A stretch of 64,000 bases of DNA from Bilabrum cf. latius. Taxonomy: Eukaryota; Bigyra: Bicosoecida; Bigyra; Bicosoecida. The notes below the pieces were generated by a model. It was not told the DNA's origin, did no database searches, and saw only the letters and a program-made list of their open reading frames with translations. This document shows positions 8,186 to 17,122 of the stretch, piece by piece. Where the stretch lies: positions 1 through 64,000 of the forward strand of contig CBCXTV010000005.1 of assembly GCA_965178125.1 (NCBI GenBank). The letters run 5' to 3'. Position numbers and translations under genes: made by a program. Each line of letters begins with the position of its first letter. Within the stretch, counting starts at the first letter, position 1.

Positions 8186-11100
8186 TCAGGGCTCTTGCTT
8201 TACGCCGGGTGCCGGGGTCAGGCGCGCTCTCTTCGAAGGCTGTGCCTCAGTCCTGTTGGTGGAGGGCGACCTGGAATAGGATGAGGGCGATCTGGAGCAG
8301 GATCTCGTGTCCTTGAGGCTTGCGCTCCTCGCGAGCTTCAACGAATTCCCGTGGAAGGTCCGCGGAAGGCTCACGTACTCCTCCTCGTCCACGTCATACG
8401 GCTCACTGCCCTGCTGCTGCCGCCACTGGTTGATCACAAGCTTGATGAACGTTTTGCCCCAGCTCCATTCGGAATGACTCTGTGCCTGCTCGGTGAGCCA
8501 CTTGTTGTATGCGATGTTCACCGTTTTGATGCCCTGCACCGCGGTGTAGAGATGCCCCGCGTTGAAGCGGTAACCTCGGTCGTCGGCATCCTGAAGGTTG
8601 TACCGGAGCCGGGCGTCCGCATGGCCGATGTCGTCCGAGGGGATGTGCTCGAAGACCTTTTGGCACTGGCGGCTCACGAACGGGTCGACGATGCACTGCG
8701 TGCTTTCGGCGTACTCGATCATGTGCCACATGGCTTCCTCGGCAAACCATTTGGAATAGCTCAAGAGGTTATAGGTCTTGTCCTTGGCCCTTGAGTAGTT
8801 GTTCGCAATGTCCTGCAGTGCGGGCGAGTCCAGCACGGCGCGCCTCGTCTGGCACAGCGGGCCGTTCTTGAGGAGCTGCTTCCTGTTGCTCTTGTGCGGA
8901 GCGTACAGAGTTCGGATGACGTCTGGGATCACGGTGTCCGTGGCAGTCCTGCCCTTAAACATGAAGTGGTTCCAGGCCACGGTCCAGCTCATGATGGGAT
9001 AGTGCACTTGCATCGGAGGTATGAGCGTGAGGAGGCCCACGGTTTTCGCCAAGGATGCTCCCCAAGTAATCCAATCATCACTCGGGTTCTTCTCGTCGTG
9101 CCTCCTTTTGGGGATCATTTTCGGGAGGAGGAACGTTGGCGTTATGATGCGCTCCCTGAACTGCTTCGTGAGGTGCTTCATCATGCCCACCCAGACCTGT
9201 CCCAGCGGTTTGGTTGTCATGCGGATCACGACGAGGCGCGAGCTGCTGTCCCCCTTTAGGATGTCTTCCAACTCGTTCTGCAGCGCCTGCTTTGCCTCAA
9301 GGATGTAGTACTGGATGCTGTTGTCCTTCCCGCCGTTCATCCACTCCTGCTGCTCCTCTTGGCATCTCCCCTCGAGGCTATGCGCCGCCAAGTCCCTGTC
9401 GTCGCAGAGGACAAGCGCGTGGGTTGAGGGTGGCCACTCCAGCCATGAGGGCAGCTCGGCCCCCGGCATCTCCGTGTGGAGTTTATCGATCCACTTCTGC
9501 TTGACTTGGATCCATCGAGCGGTCTGCCATTTCAAGGGAGGCAGGGTGTTCATCTTGGGCCTCTTCATGGCTACCATGTCGAGCATTCTGTCGAGGGTGG
9601 GGATGCACATCATCGGCTGCACCACGTGGATGCGGATGTCTCCGTACCTCAGGAAGTACGAATACGACCCGCCGCGTTTGTCCTGGAGGAGGTGGACGAA
9701 CGTGTTGGTTTCGCCGGCGTGCTCGTGAACACCGCACAAGTCTTCGTAGGAGATGGGCACGCGCTCTGTTTTTTCCCAGACGAGGACAACCCCCCAACTC
9801 AGGGCCGCGCACACGGACATCACGACGGACAATGTGTTTAATCGCTCGCCAAGAGTCCAGTCGTCACTCGGGTCGATCATTATGTACGGTTTCATACTGT
9901 GCCCTGCATCCGCACTTCGTCGTCCCGAGCCCCCCCACTCCGTGTCCATGCTCTCGGGAGTCGATGCGAGGACCGGGCTGGCTGCCAGCACAGATGTCAT
10001 GCGGAAGCAATCTTCCCACTTACATACCGGCCCTTGGAACGTGTCGAAGATGCGGCGCCAGACGCAGCGTTCGAAGCTTCGGTTCGGGATCCGCATCTTC
10101 AGGAGCGCCTTCCTCCCCTCCGGGCTGATGAGATACCACTTTAGGCCCATGCCGACGTGGAAGGGGACCACAAATGTGTTGTCTACCCAGTGCGCCGGAT
10201 AGGTCCGCACGTCCAAGAGGCGCTCGCAGTTGTGGATGGAGGTGGAGTTTCCGCGCTGGAGGCTGACCATTCTCGGTGCTTCTGACCCCGCTAACATGGC
10301 CATCTGCGTCACCTTGGGGTTTTTCGCGATGGCGTGAAGAACTACGAGTAGCCGATCCACGCATGCTTCGCGAGGTTCGATATCATCCTCGACAACCATG
10401 AGCCATTCCGTCGGCGTGTGGTTCTCAGCCCACAGCCATGCGTTTCGATGGGATTGGATCGCCCCAAGAGTGGCCGGATTGTATTTGATCCAGTCCGTTA
10501 TCTTGCCGGAGAAGATATCCAAGAGGGCCTGGTCTTTGACGATGCCCTGCATCAACTGGTCCTCCACCGCACACTGCGTGCACGATGGCATCGCGGAGAT
10601 GAATTTCTCCGCATTCCGGAGAAGCTCCATGGCCCGGTTGATATCGTCCAAGGCCTCGTCACGCGAAGGACTCTGACGCACGGCGTTGCTGCACGAGGCG
10701 GCGTCCCCTGCAGAAGGCTCGTCGCGCGCGGGAGCACGAGCGTCGTTGTCGCCGTCAGCGGTATTCGCGCAAGCTTTTGGCACCCAACGCTTCGCTTCAC
10801 CCGCAGAGGAACGGACATCATGGAGACTCCAGCCACGCGCAACCAGGCACTTCGCGCACCAGTCCTCAGGGAAGAAGTAGCGCAGGTTCTCCCTCTTCCG
10901 GCGGATCTGGGGAAATCGGTACGCCGGAAACTCGTTTTTGCAATTCTTGCACCTCACCCACCACGGCGTCGCGTTGTCGAACTTGTCGCAACACACCCGG
11001 CAAACTGGTTGGATCCAGTCCTTCCACTTCTTGAAGTACTCTGACCGGGGCTTAGGCCCTGGCACGCGTTGCAAGTCCATGTCGCCTCCTCCGCCGGCTC

Positions 11101-11512
11101 CGGCGCGACCTGCCACGGCACGTACGGCTCCCCCCATGACGACTTCGCAGGCGTCTTCCATGAACCCCAGGTTCCGACATCCTTCCCGTCTGCCACGCCG
11201 CCACCCGCCTTCCAAGCGGCTGCGTCTGACCATACGTCGCGAGCATCCTCCTCCTCCGTCTTCTTGCCGCCGTCGTCTTCGGCGTCCTCCTTCGGCGCTG
11301 CCTTGCCGCTCTCCTCTCCGAGCATCCCCGTGGACGCCGCCTCCGCGCCGCCGCTCTCGATGTGGGGGCCGCCTGAACATCGACGCTTGCCGCCGCGCCG
11401 GCGTGCTCCGCCGGGGCGTCGACCTCGCGCGCCAACATGCCGCCCTCGTTTCCCATATTACCGGCGCCTTGACGCCCACGAAGATTGCGGCCGTCTCCCA
11501 AGGAAACAGCAA
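8186..11512 (-). CDS. Chimeric ORF: cysteine-rich segment fused to GT25-like glycosyltransferase (1108 aa)
   Basis: Three sources are joined in frame. Residues about 150-310 come from the Z gene and keep three CxxC pairs (C171/C174, C188/C191, C219/C222). Residues 311-323 (CTQCAVEDQLMQG) match the 354-aa gene. Residues 324-1108 are the glycosyltransferase gene also seen at 28966. The GT25-like part shows GAIQSHRNAWLW (350-361), LMVVEDDIEP (371-380) and YLISPEGRKALL (460-471), like the SH, EDD and YxxS elements of the LPS/procollagen galactosyltransferase family. A second domain opens at IDPSDDWTLGERLNTLS (546-562) and resembles GDP-fucose-type transferases only weakly. The tail (1060-1100) is RS-rich and basic. 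Residues 1-142 are probably not coding: relative to intact Z the frame is shifted near 11050, which also destroys the first CxxC pair. Met145 (MDLQRV) is a plausible start. No signal peptide was seen. Confidence 0.6.
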   Translation of the reverse strand: MLFPWETAAIFVGVKAPVIWETRAACWRARSTPRRSTPARRQASMFRRPPHRERRRGGGVHGDARRGERQGSAEGGRRRRRRQEDGGGGCSRRMVRRSRLEGGWRRGRREGCRNLGFMEDACEVVMGGAVRAVAGRAGAGGGGDMDLQRVPGPKPRSEYFKKWKDWIQPVCRVCCDKFDNATPWWVRCKNCKNEFPAYRFPQIRRKRENLRYFFPEDWCAKCLVARGWSLHDVRSSAGEAKRWVPKACANTADGDNDARAPARDEPSAGDAASCSNAVRQSPSRDEALDDINRAMELLRNAEKFISAMPSCTQCAVEDQLMQGIVKDQALLDIFSGKITDWIKYNPATLGAIQSHRNAWLWAENHTPTEWLMVVEDDIEPREACVDRLLVVLHAIAKNPKVTQMAMLAGSEAPRMVSLQRGNSTSIHNCERLLDVRTYPAHWVDNTFVVPFHVGMGLKWYLISPEGRKALLKMRIPNRSFERCVWRRIFDTFQGPVCKWEDCFRMTSVLAASPVLASTPESMDTEWGGSGRRSADAGHSMKPYIMIDPSDDWTLGERLNTLSVVMSVCAALSWGVVLVWEKTERVPISYEDLCGVHEHAGETNTFVHLLQDKRGGSYSYFLRYGDIRIHVVQPMMCIPTLDRMLDMVAMKRPKMNTLPPLKWQTARWIQVKQKWIDKLHTEMPGAELPSWLEWPPSTHALVLCDDRDLAAHSLEGRCQEEQQEWMNGGKDNSIQYYILEAKQALQNELEDILKGDSSSRLVVIRMTTKPLGQVWVGMMKHLTKQFRERIITPTFLLPKMIPKRRHDEKNPSDDWITWGASLAKTVGLLTLIPPMQVHYPIMSWTVAWNHFMFKGRTATDTVIPDVIRTLYAPHKSNRKQLLKNGPLCQTRRAVLDSPALQDIANNYSRAKDKTYNLLSYSKWFAEEAMWHMIEYAESTQCIVDPFVSRQCQKVFEHIPSDDIGHADARLRYNLQDADDRGYRFNAGHLYTAVQGIKTVNIAYNKWLTEQAQSHSEWSWGKTFIKLVINQWRQQQGSEPYDVDEEEYVSLPRTFHGNSLKLARSASLKDTRSCSRSPSSYSRSPSTNRTEAQPSKRARLTPAPGVKQEP

Positions 11513-11574
11513 TGCTCTCGGACGGTTTCTCCTCAGACATCATCGGCAAAGAGACTCGGAGAATGCCGTTCCCG

Positions 11575-12432
11575 CCTGCTTGACCCGACTGCAGGCCTGG
11601 CACTTGAGGTTGGTGATCACGGCCGACTGCTCCCCACCCAAATACCAGATCGTACGCGAGCGCAGCCTATGAGGAATCCACTGGCCCGACTTCCGGGGCA
11701 CGACCATCGCCAAGAGCTTCGACTGCGGCGCGTCGATCTGCACCCTCGACCCGCAATCGCTGAGCGTAATGGCGTCGTCGAAGATCCACGTGCCGCCCCA
11801 AGCATGCCGCCTGCGCTGCTGCCGGGAGCTCGGGTTCGGTACCTAAAAGCCGTACACGACATTCGGCCTGCTGCCGGCCCAAATGAAATCCTCCGCCACG
11901 CGACAACGATGCGACCTCTCGGAGTCCGTCATGCATACGTGGAAGTGCACCAGGTTTCCGGCGTGCTTGCGGTGCAGGGAGAGCTCCATTTTCGTCCCGC
12001 TGCCGCGCAAGGTCTGGGAAGAGCGTCCGCATGGCCGACATCATCCGGAGCAGGGCGTCCGCATGCTCGACATCATCCGGGGGATGTGCTCGAAGACCTT
12101 TTGGAACTCGCGGCTCACGAACGGATTGACGATGCTCTGCGTGCTTTCCGGGGGGATGTGCTCGAAGACCTTTTGGAACTCGCGGCTCACGAACGGATTG
12201 ACGATGCTCTGCGTGCTTTCCGGGGGGATGTGCTCGAAGACCTTTTGGAACTCGCGGCTCACGAACGGATTGACGACGCTCTGCGTGCTTTCCGCGTACT
12301 TGATCATGTACCTCATGGCTGGGCCGCCCGCAACATCGACGCTTGCCGCCGCGCCGGCGTGCTCCGCCGGGGCGTCGACCTCGGAAAGTGTTTCGGTACG
12401 CAAAAAGCGGTCACATGGGAGGCCCGGAAAGC
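11575..12432 (-). repeat. Patchwork of fragments from four local genes (copy A)
   Basis: Consecutive pieces match genes elsewhere in the window, all in the minus sense. 11575-11842 matches an internal part of the 354-aa gene (16474-16742). 11845-11997 matches Rep (about 4199-4345), and 11995-12025 another Rep part (about 4618-4655). 12023-12320 matches the glycosyltransferase C-terminal region (about 8627-8730), partly tandem. 12324-12384 matches the Z gene, and 12384-12432 Z 5' flank (about 1590-1637). Piece boundaries show little extra sequence. No long sense ORF results; the long plus-strand ORFs here are antisense. It looks like repeated template switching or end joining of gene pieces. 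Confidence 0.75.
12083..12298 (-). repeat. 72-bp tandem repeat, three units, inside a glycosyltransferase fragment
   Basis: Units begin at 12083, 12155 and 12227. On the minus strand each encodes a 24-residue block containing NPFVSREFQKVFEHIPP, derived from the single NPFVSRQCQKVFEHIPS segment of the glycosyltransferase. The period is a multiple of three, so the frame is kept. Confidence 0.9.
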
Positions 12433-12489
12433 ATGGCATCACCCTTGCCGTCCACATCACTGCGTCGTGGGATGCTGCTCAAGATAACT

Positions 12490-15400
12490 CGGCGTCTGTT
12501 TAGTCGAGGGCTGTCTTGACTAGGAATGTGGCGGTGAAATCCAGGAGTTCCGTCTGCATCGTCAGGCTCTTGCCTTTCTGTACCATATCAAGAGGAGAGG
12601 GAAGACATGCAAAACCGACCCGCCACTAATTCTATCCTACGGCCAAGCCACCTGCGGCGTCCGCGCGACTGGGCGTGCACGAAAACCGGCGCACTGCATT
12701 GCTTAAAGTGCCACGCTCCCAAGCGAAGTAGTATTGGTGCGCTTGCAGCGGCACTTATCGGTGCGCCGGAGGTCACCACACGAGCATGTCGGCCGGCAGC
12801 TTGCAAACTCCACCTACGTGCTGGGAGTGGCACATTCTACTGCTTGAAGTGCCACACTGCCGAGCGAAGGAAGCACCTCTTGGTACGCCCCTCTTGGTAC
12901 GCTTGCAGCGGCGCTTATCGGTGCGCCGTGGGGAACGGCTCGCGTGGGATTCGGAGGCGTACCCGGCCCACGACGGGAAGAGTTCCCCAGTTACGTCTGG
13001 AGTGATTGGGGGACAAGGTGGGCATCAAGTCGGCGCCTCCTAAGCGTATCACAGAGGATGACGAACCGCCCGCCCCGCTTCGATCCCGACCTCGAGGTGC
13101 ACTCGAAATCAAGGCGGAACGCTGGAAATCCGCCCCCGAAACCCTCCATGTTTGTTGACAAGGACCCAGGCTGCGCTCCGACAAGCTGACAAACTTCGTC
13201 AGCTTCCGAAGGGTCTTCATTAAATATTCAACGCTTCGGGGTCAATGAGGTAATGCACTACCAAAGAGCAGCTGGGACGTGTGTCGTCCGAGATGACAAA
13301 GATCGTGGGCATCATCGATCCAGAGGGCGTCAAAGGCACGGACGGCGCGGGCGACATTGACCCCGACGAGCTGGAGGTCCTGGACCGCGTCTGGACGCCC
13401 CATCCGGAAGTATTCCTAAGCGCTCCCGACGGACGAGACCTTCTCTGTCTGAAATCAGGCACCCAACCCTTCCGCACAAGGTGAAGAGAGAACGCCGACG
13501 GACAATATCCTCTCTTTTGCACATCGGGCATCCAACCCCTCCGCACAGGTGAGCAAGCAACGAGTTCCCTTCTCGCGACGTCCGGATCCATTTTGAAGCG
13601 TTGGAATTTTCGCGCGCTGAGCAGACCCCAAATTTACGATGAAGAAGCCCAAATCCTGCGTCCATGAAGGCCTTGCGAGGCCGCCTGCTATTGGCAGTCG
13701 ACGCTCCGGGATCCACTGCGCAATGCAGTTTTGCAGAGCGATGCAGTATGCGCGGGAAGACGGCAAAATGGATCCGTATCTTTGGGAAAAGGTCTGTGCA
13801 TCGCACAGCTGCCGCACGGAGAGCTGCTTCCGTTCCACGGCTGGTGAGGGCCCGATGCTGCTCTACTCATGCCCCACGGCCACACACTAAGAGGAACGGA
13901 TTGTGTCAGGATCCCGCCGCAGCATGGGTACGCGGATCTGCCTCCATAGGGACGGACGGGAGGAGCTGCCGGCGGAGGGCGGGCGGGGGTCCGGCCAAGC
14001 CAAGCGGCCAGGTACTTCACGCTCTGCCCTATGGCGCTGGGTTCTGTGAGGCGGGGCCTATCTGTGATCCTCGGCTCTGTGAAGGTGCGAAGCGCTATTC
14101 ACGATTCGACTTCGCCTTACTCCTGGATGAGGCGGCGGAGCTGCGTGCTGGGATCTCTTCCTGTGGCGTCCGAGCGCGATGGCGAGTGCACGCTTGGCCG
14201 TCATAGAGAAAGGCACGGCGAAGTACCACATCTTCGCCACCCACCACATTTCGCCAAGCACCACCTCGTTGGCAGGCTCCCTCCCGGAGTAATGGCGGGC
14301 TTCGGGAACGCGAAACGCACAAGTTCTCCGGTTTTCCGCGTAAACCCTCCCCGGCAGGCGACACCACTGAAAAACCCTCCAAGGTCTGGGCGCGTGTCGC
14401 CATGGTGGCGGTGACATGGGCATGGACCTTCCTAATGTGTCATAACCGCGAGCCCCAGGCATCCCACCTCTGTCCCACATGTTTTGCGGTTTTTGGCGTA
14501 AACTTTGTCGGCAGGCGCTCTCATGCACGGCGTTGGCGACGGAGAATGCCGTTCCCACAGAGTGCGCTGCTGACTGCCGAAGCCGAAAGAGGATCCGCGG
14601 AGAAGGAATCTCGCACATGCTCCCAGGAAGAGCAACTCCTCCGGCTTCACGCCCACACATGCTGGACTGGCTCTATCCCCGCCCATTCCGAATGCAAGAG
14701 CGCACTCCCGCCCTTTCCGAGATCGAGAGTGGTGATGGCACGTTACGTTACGGTGGAGCTCAGAGTCATTTGTGTGTTCAACAGAGACGCGGCGCTTCGC
14801 AAGAGGCTCCTCACGTGCCGGACCACGAGCGTCCTTGGCGCCGTCAGCGTGCCTGCTCTCGGCGTCCCGACACTTATCGGTGCGCCGTGGGGAACGGCTC
14901 GCGTTGGATTCGGCGCGTACCCGGCTCGCGTGGGCATGGACCTCCCCAATCCGGCAGGACCGTGAGCTCCTGGCATCCCACCTCTGTCTTAGAAGTTTTC
15001 CGGTTTTTGGCGCAAACCTTCTGGAGCAGACGACAGCAGCGAAAGACCCACCCAAGCTCCGCGGGAAGTGTGATACCTCTACGGTTCCGGCATCTACTTG
15101 GCCGTGCACATATGCAAGGCGATGCACTACACCTGCGCGTCCGGCTGCACCCGCTTGAACGACAGGTTCCTCTCCGTGCAAGTGGTTCCGCGACAACAAG
15201 GTCGTGGAAGTGACAGACTAGGAGAGTACGCCGGGTTCAGATTCACGCCCATCAGGGACAGGTCCGGGTCCCGCGCTCGCGCTACCGCGTGAGGAGGCTA
15301 TGCGCACGTATGAGGAGGGGAGAACTTCGTATAATAGTCTCTCGCAGACTCGAACTTTTGGCTCTCACCGAAGGACGGAATGTTAGCCCTCCGCTACTTA

Positions 15401-16057
15401 CGGTGTCTTTAGCTTCCGCCCTACACGTTCCCCGCCCGTGGTCAAGAGGGAGTTTGTCGAGACACGCACCCGCCCGAGAGCTCCGGTCCTCTAAGCGCTC
15501 ACGATCTCCCGCCCAGCGCGGTGCGAGCCCGCTTCACCGGGACTTGTCGCGTGCCTACGGAGGTGTCTTTTCCGAACCTGCCACTGAAGACGTTAGGGAG
15601 CGACGGGGAACGGATGCACAACGGTATGCCACCCATGTCCTCGAGGAATCCACCAAGACGTTGTGGCCCGAGGTAGTGCGATTTTCGGGAGAAGGATTCT
15701 TAGTACCTTATAGGGTACCCCCCAGGATCGCACTACGTGGGTTTGGGGGGTTGGTCTCCTTTCCTCTTGTTTTCGTGTGCACTCTTCTGCGACCGCCCCC
15801 CCCGGGGAACGGATGCACAACGGTATGCCACCCATGTCCTCGAGAGATCCACCAAGATCCGCACATACCTCTGCGGTGAACAGCACGTTACATGAGACCC
15901 TGACCGACCCGAGAGTCTCTGCCCTCAGTCTCCACGACTTCCCGCAGGATCCGCCCCGCTCCCACCGACGGCTCCTGCCGTACGTACGACGCACCATTTT
16001 CAAAAGAGCATTGGCACCCGCTCCTCACCTAAGCGACGATACTGTCGCTGCGGTCCC
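12490..16057. other. Gene-poor stretch with scattered gene fragments (copy A)
   Basis: No convincing complete gene was found in these 3.5 kb. Recognisable debris: 12771-12825 resembles an arm of the large hairpin at 35510. 13560-13601 is a 42-bp near-exact piece of the Rep gene (4012-4053). 14020-14165 is a diverged 3' part of the small coiled-coil gene. 14541-14729 is a piece of Z 5' region interrupted by about 40 bp. 14731-14785 matches the Z-283 intergenic region near 1797-1855. The phrase ACTTATCGGTGCGCCGTGGGGAACGGCTCGCG recurs near 12915 and 14870. ORFs of 120-250 aa here lack conserved features in either strand. Confidence 0.6.
15605..15855. mobile_element. Solo stem-loop insertion flanked by a 52-bp direct duplication (copy A)
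   Basis: A block of about 146 bp (15658-15803) holds the same stem-loop as the Rep-linked origin: GTAGTGCGAT at 15673-15682 pairs with ATCGCACTAC at 15727-15736, with the inner near-palindrome GTACCTTATAGGGTAC. Its right flank (GTTTGGGGGG, then TCTCCTTTCCTCTT) also matches 6418-6480. Outside it, 15605-15657 and 15804-15855 are near-identical copies of one 52-bp sequence, beginning GGGGAACGGATGCACAACGG. This is the layout expected of an inserted element with a long target duplication. There is no protein-coding content. Confidence 0.65.
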
Positions 16058-17122
16058 TCACGGCACGCTCTCCGGTCCGCCCGGTGCGAACTCAGAGTCG
16101 TCGTCTGTCGAAACGTGGTCGCTGTGGAAGATGTTGCTCTGGCCGTCTGAGGACACGGCATCCTGCCAGTATCGACGCAACTGCTCCGCCACGTCCATGG
16201 CCGCATGGGAGCTCAGCGGGATCTGCTCGAAGAGAGCGTTACTGTCGTGCACTGCAAACAGCCTGGCCGCGACGCGATCTTGATGGCAAATTTCGAGTGT
16301 GGCGCGGATCCGGAAACAGTAGCCGTCCGGAAAGTTGCCCTGCATCAACTGGTCCTCCACCGCACACTGCGTGCACCAAATAGACCGCTCGGTACGTCGT
16401 ATGTAGCCGGGCCACAGGGAATGCAGCAACGAGTACTGAGCCCGACGCAAGCTCTTCGGGTTGAAGCTGTCCGCCTGCTTGACCCGACTGCAGGCCTGGC
16501 ACTTGAGGTTGGTGATCACGGCCGACTGCTCCCCAGCCAAATACCAGATCGTACGCGAGCGCAGCCTACGAGGAATCCACTGGCCCGACTTCCGGGGCAC
16601 GACCATCGCCAAGAGCTTCGACTGCGGCGCGTCGATCTGCACCCTCGACCCGCAATCGCTGAGCGTAATGGCGTCGTCGAACACCCACGTGCCGCCCCAA
16701 GCATGACGCCTGCGCTGCTGCCGGGAGCTCGGGTTCGGTACCTCGCGAGGCCTGTCGGAAGGGGGGTCCGTCGGCTGCGGTGGTGTCGGATACCAGGAGA
16801 GAGCGGTCCACGGATTGATGCACGTGGACGTTGCCGCCTCGCGCGTCGCCGGAGTGGCTGAGCTGTCTGGTCGACGAAACGGTGGCGCCCACGCCGTGCA
16901 GGCCGCCACCTGCGCGGGCACATCGGGCAAGAATGCGCCTGCAGGTTCACGTGGCCGAGGTCGGGGAAGCTTCGTCGGGGTCAGGGATCCCATCGAGGAA
17001 GCCGCGTTCGCCGCTGGGATGGTCGTGCTCGAGGTTGACGAAGTCGCGTTCGCCCCTGACATGGTCGTGGTCGAGGTCACGGCATGGCCGCCGAGGGGTG
17101 AGCGCGATCGCGGGGGGTCCAT
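16058..17122 (-). CDS. 354-aa protein with CxxC-x38-CxxC zinc-binding module (T copy 1)
   Basis: Residues 1-135 are low-complexity (Ser/Thr/Pro/Ala). A conserved-looking core follows from about 143 (WGGTWVFDDAITLSD). Four cysteines sit at C208/C211 (LKCQACSRVKQADSF) and C250/C253 (WCTQCAVEDQ). The pattern C-x2-C, an F about 9 residues on, then C-x2-C resembles Stc1-like or other treble-clef zinc modules; that match is tentative. The C-terminus (325-354) is acidic. The ORF overlaps the upstream transposase stop by 46 bp if Met1 is used; Met21 (ATG at 17062) removes the overlap. All three copies encode the same protein, and pieces of this gene are scattered in the patchworks. Confidence 0.6.
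   Translation of the reverse strand: MDPPRSRSPLGGHAVTSTTTMSGANATSSTSSTTIPAANAASSMGSLTPTKLPRPRPREPAGAFLPDVPAQVAACTAWAPPFRRPDSSATPATREAATSTCINPWTALSWYPTPPQPTDPPSDRPREVPNPSSRQQRRRHAWGGTWVFDDAITLSDCGSRVQIDAPQSKLLAMVVPRKSGQWIPRRLRSRTIWYLAGEQSAVITNLKCQACSRVKQADSFNPKSLRRAQYSLLHSLWPGYIRRTERSIWCTQCAVEDQLMQGNFPDGYCFRIRATLEICHQDRVAARLFAVHDSNALFEQIPLSSHAAMDVAEQLRRYWQDAVSSDGQSNIFHSDHVSTDDDSEFAPGGPESVP

Noticed and set aside
11069-12487. Long plus-strand ORFs over the fusion and patchwork (472 aa; 519 aa and 366 aa in other copies)
   Set aside because: Antisense of recognisable minus-strand fragments, including the 72-bp repeat; no domain in the plus frame.
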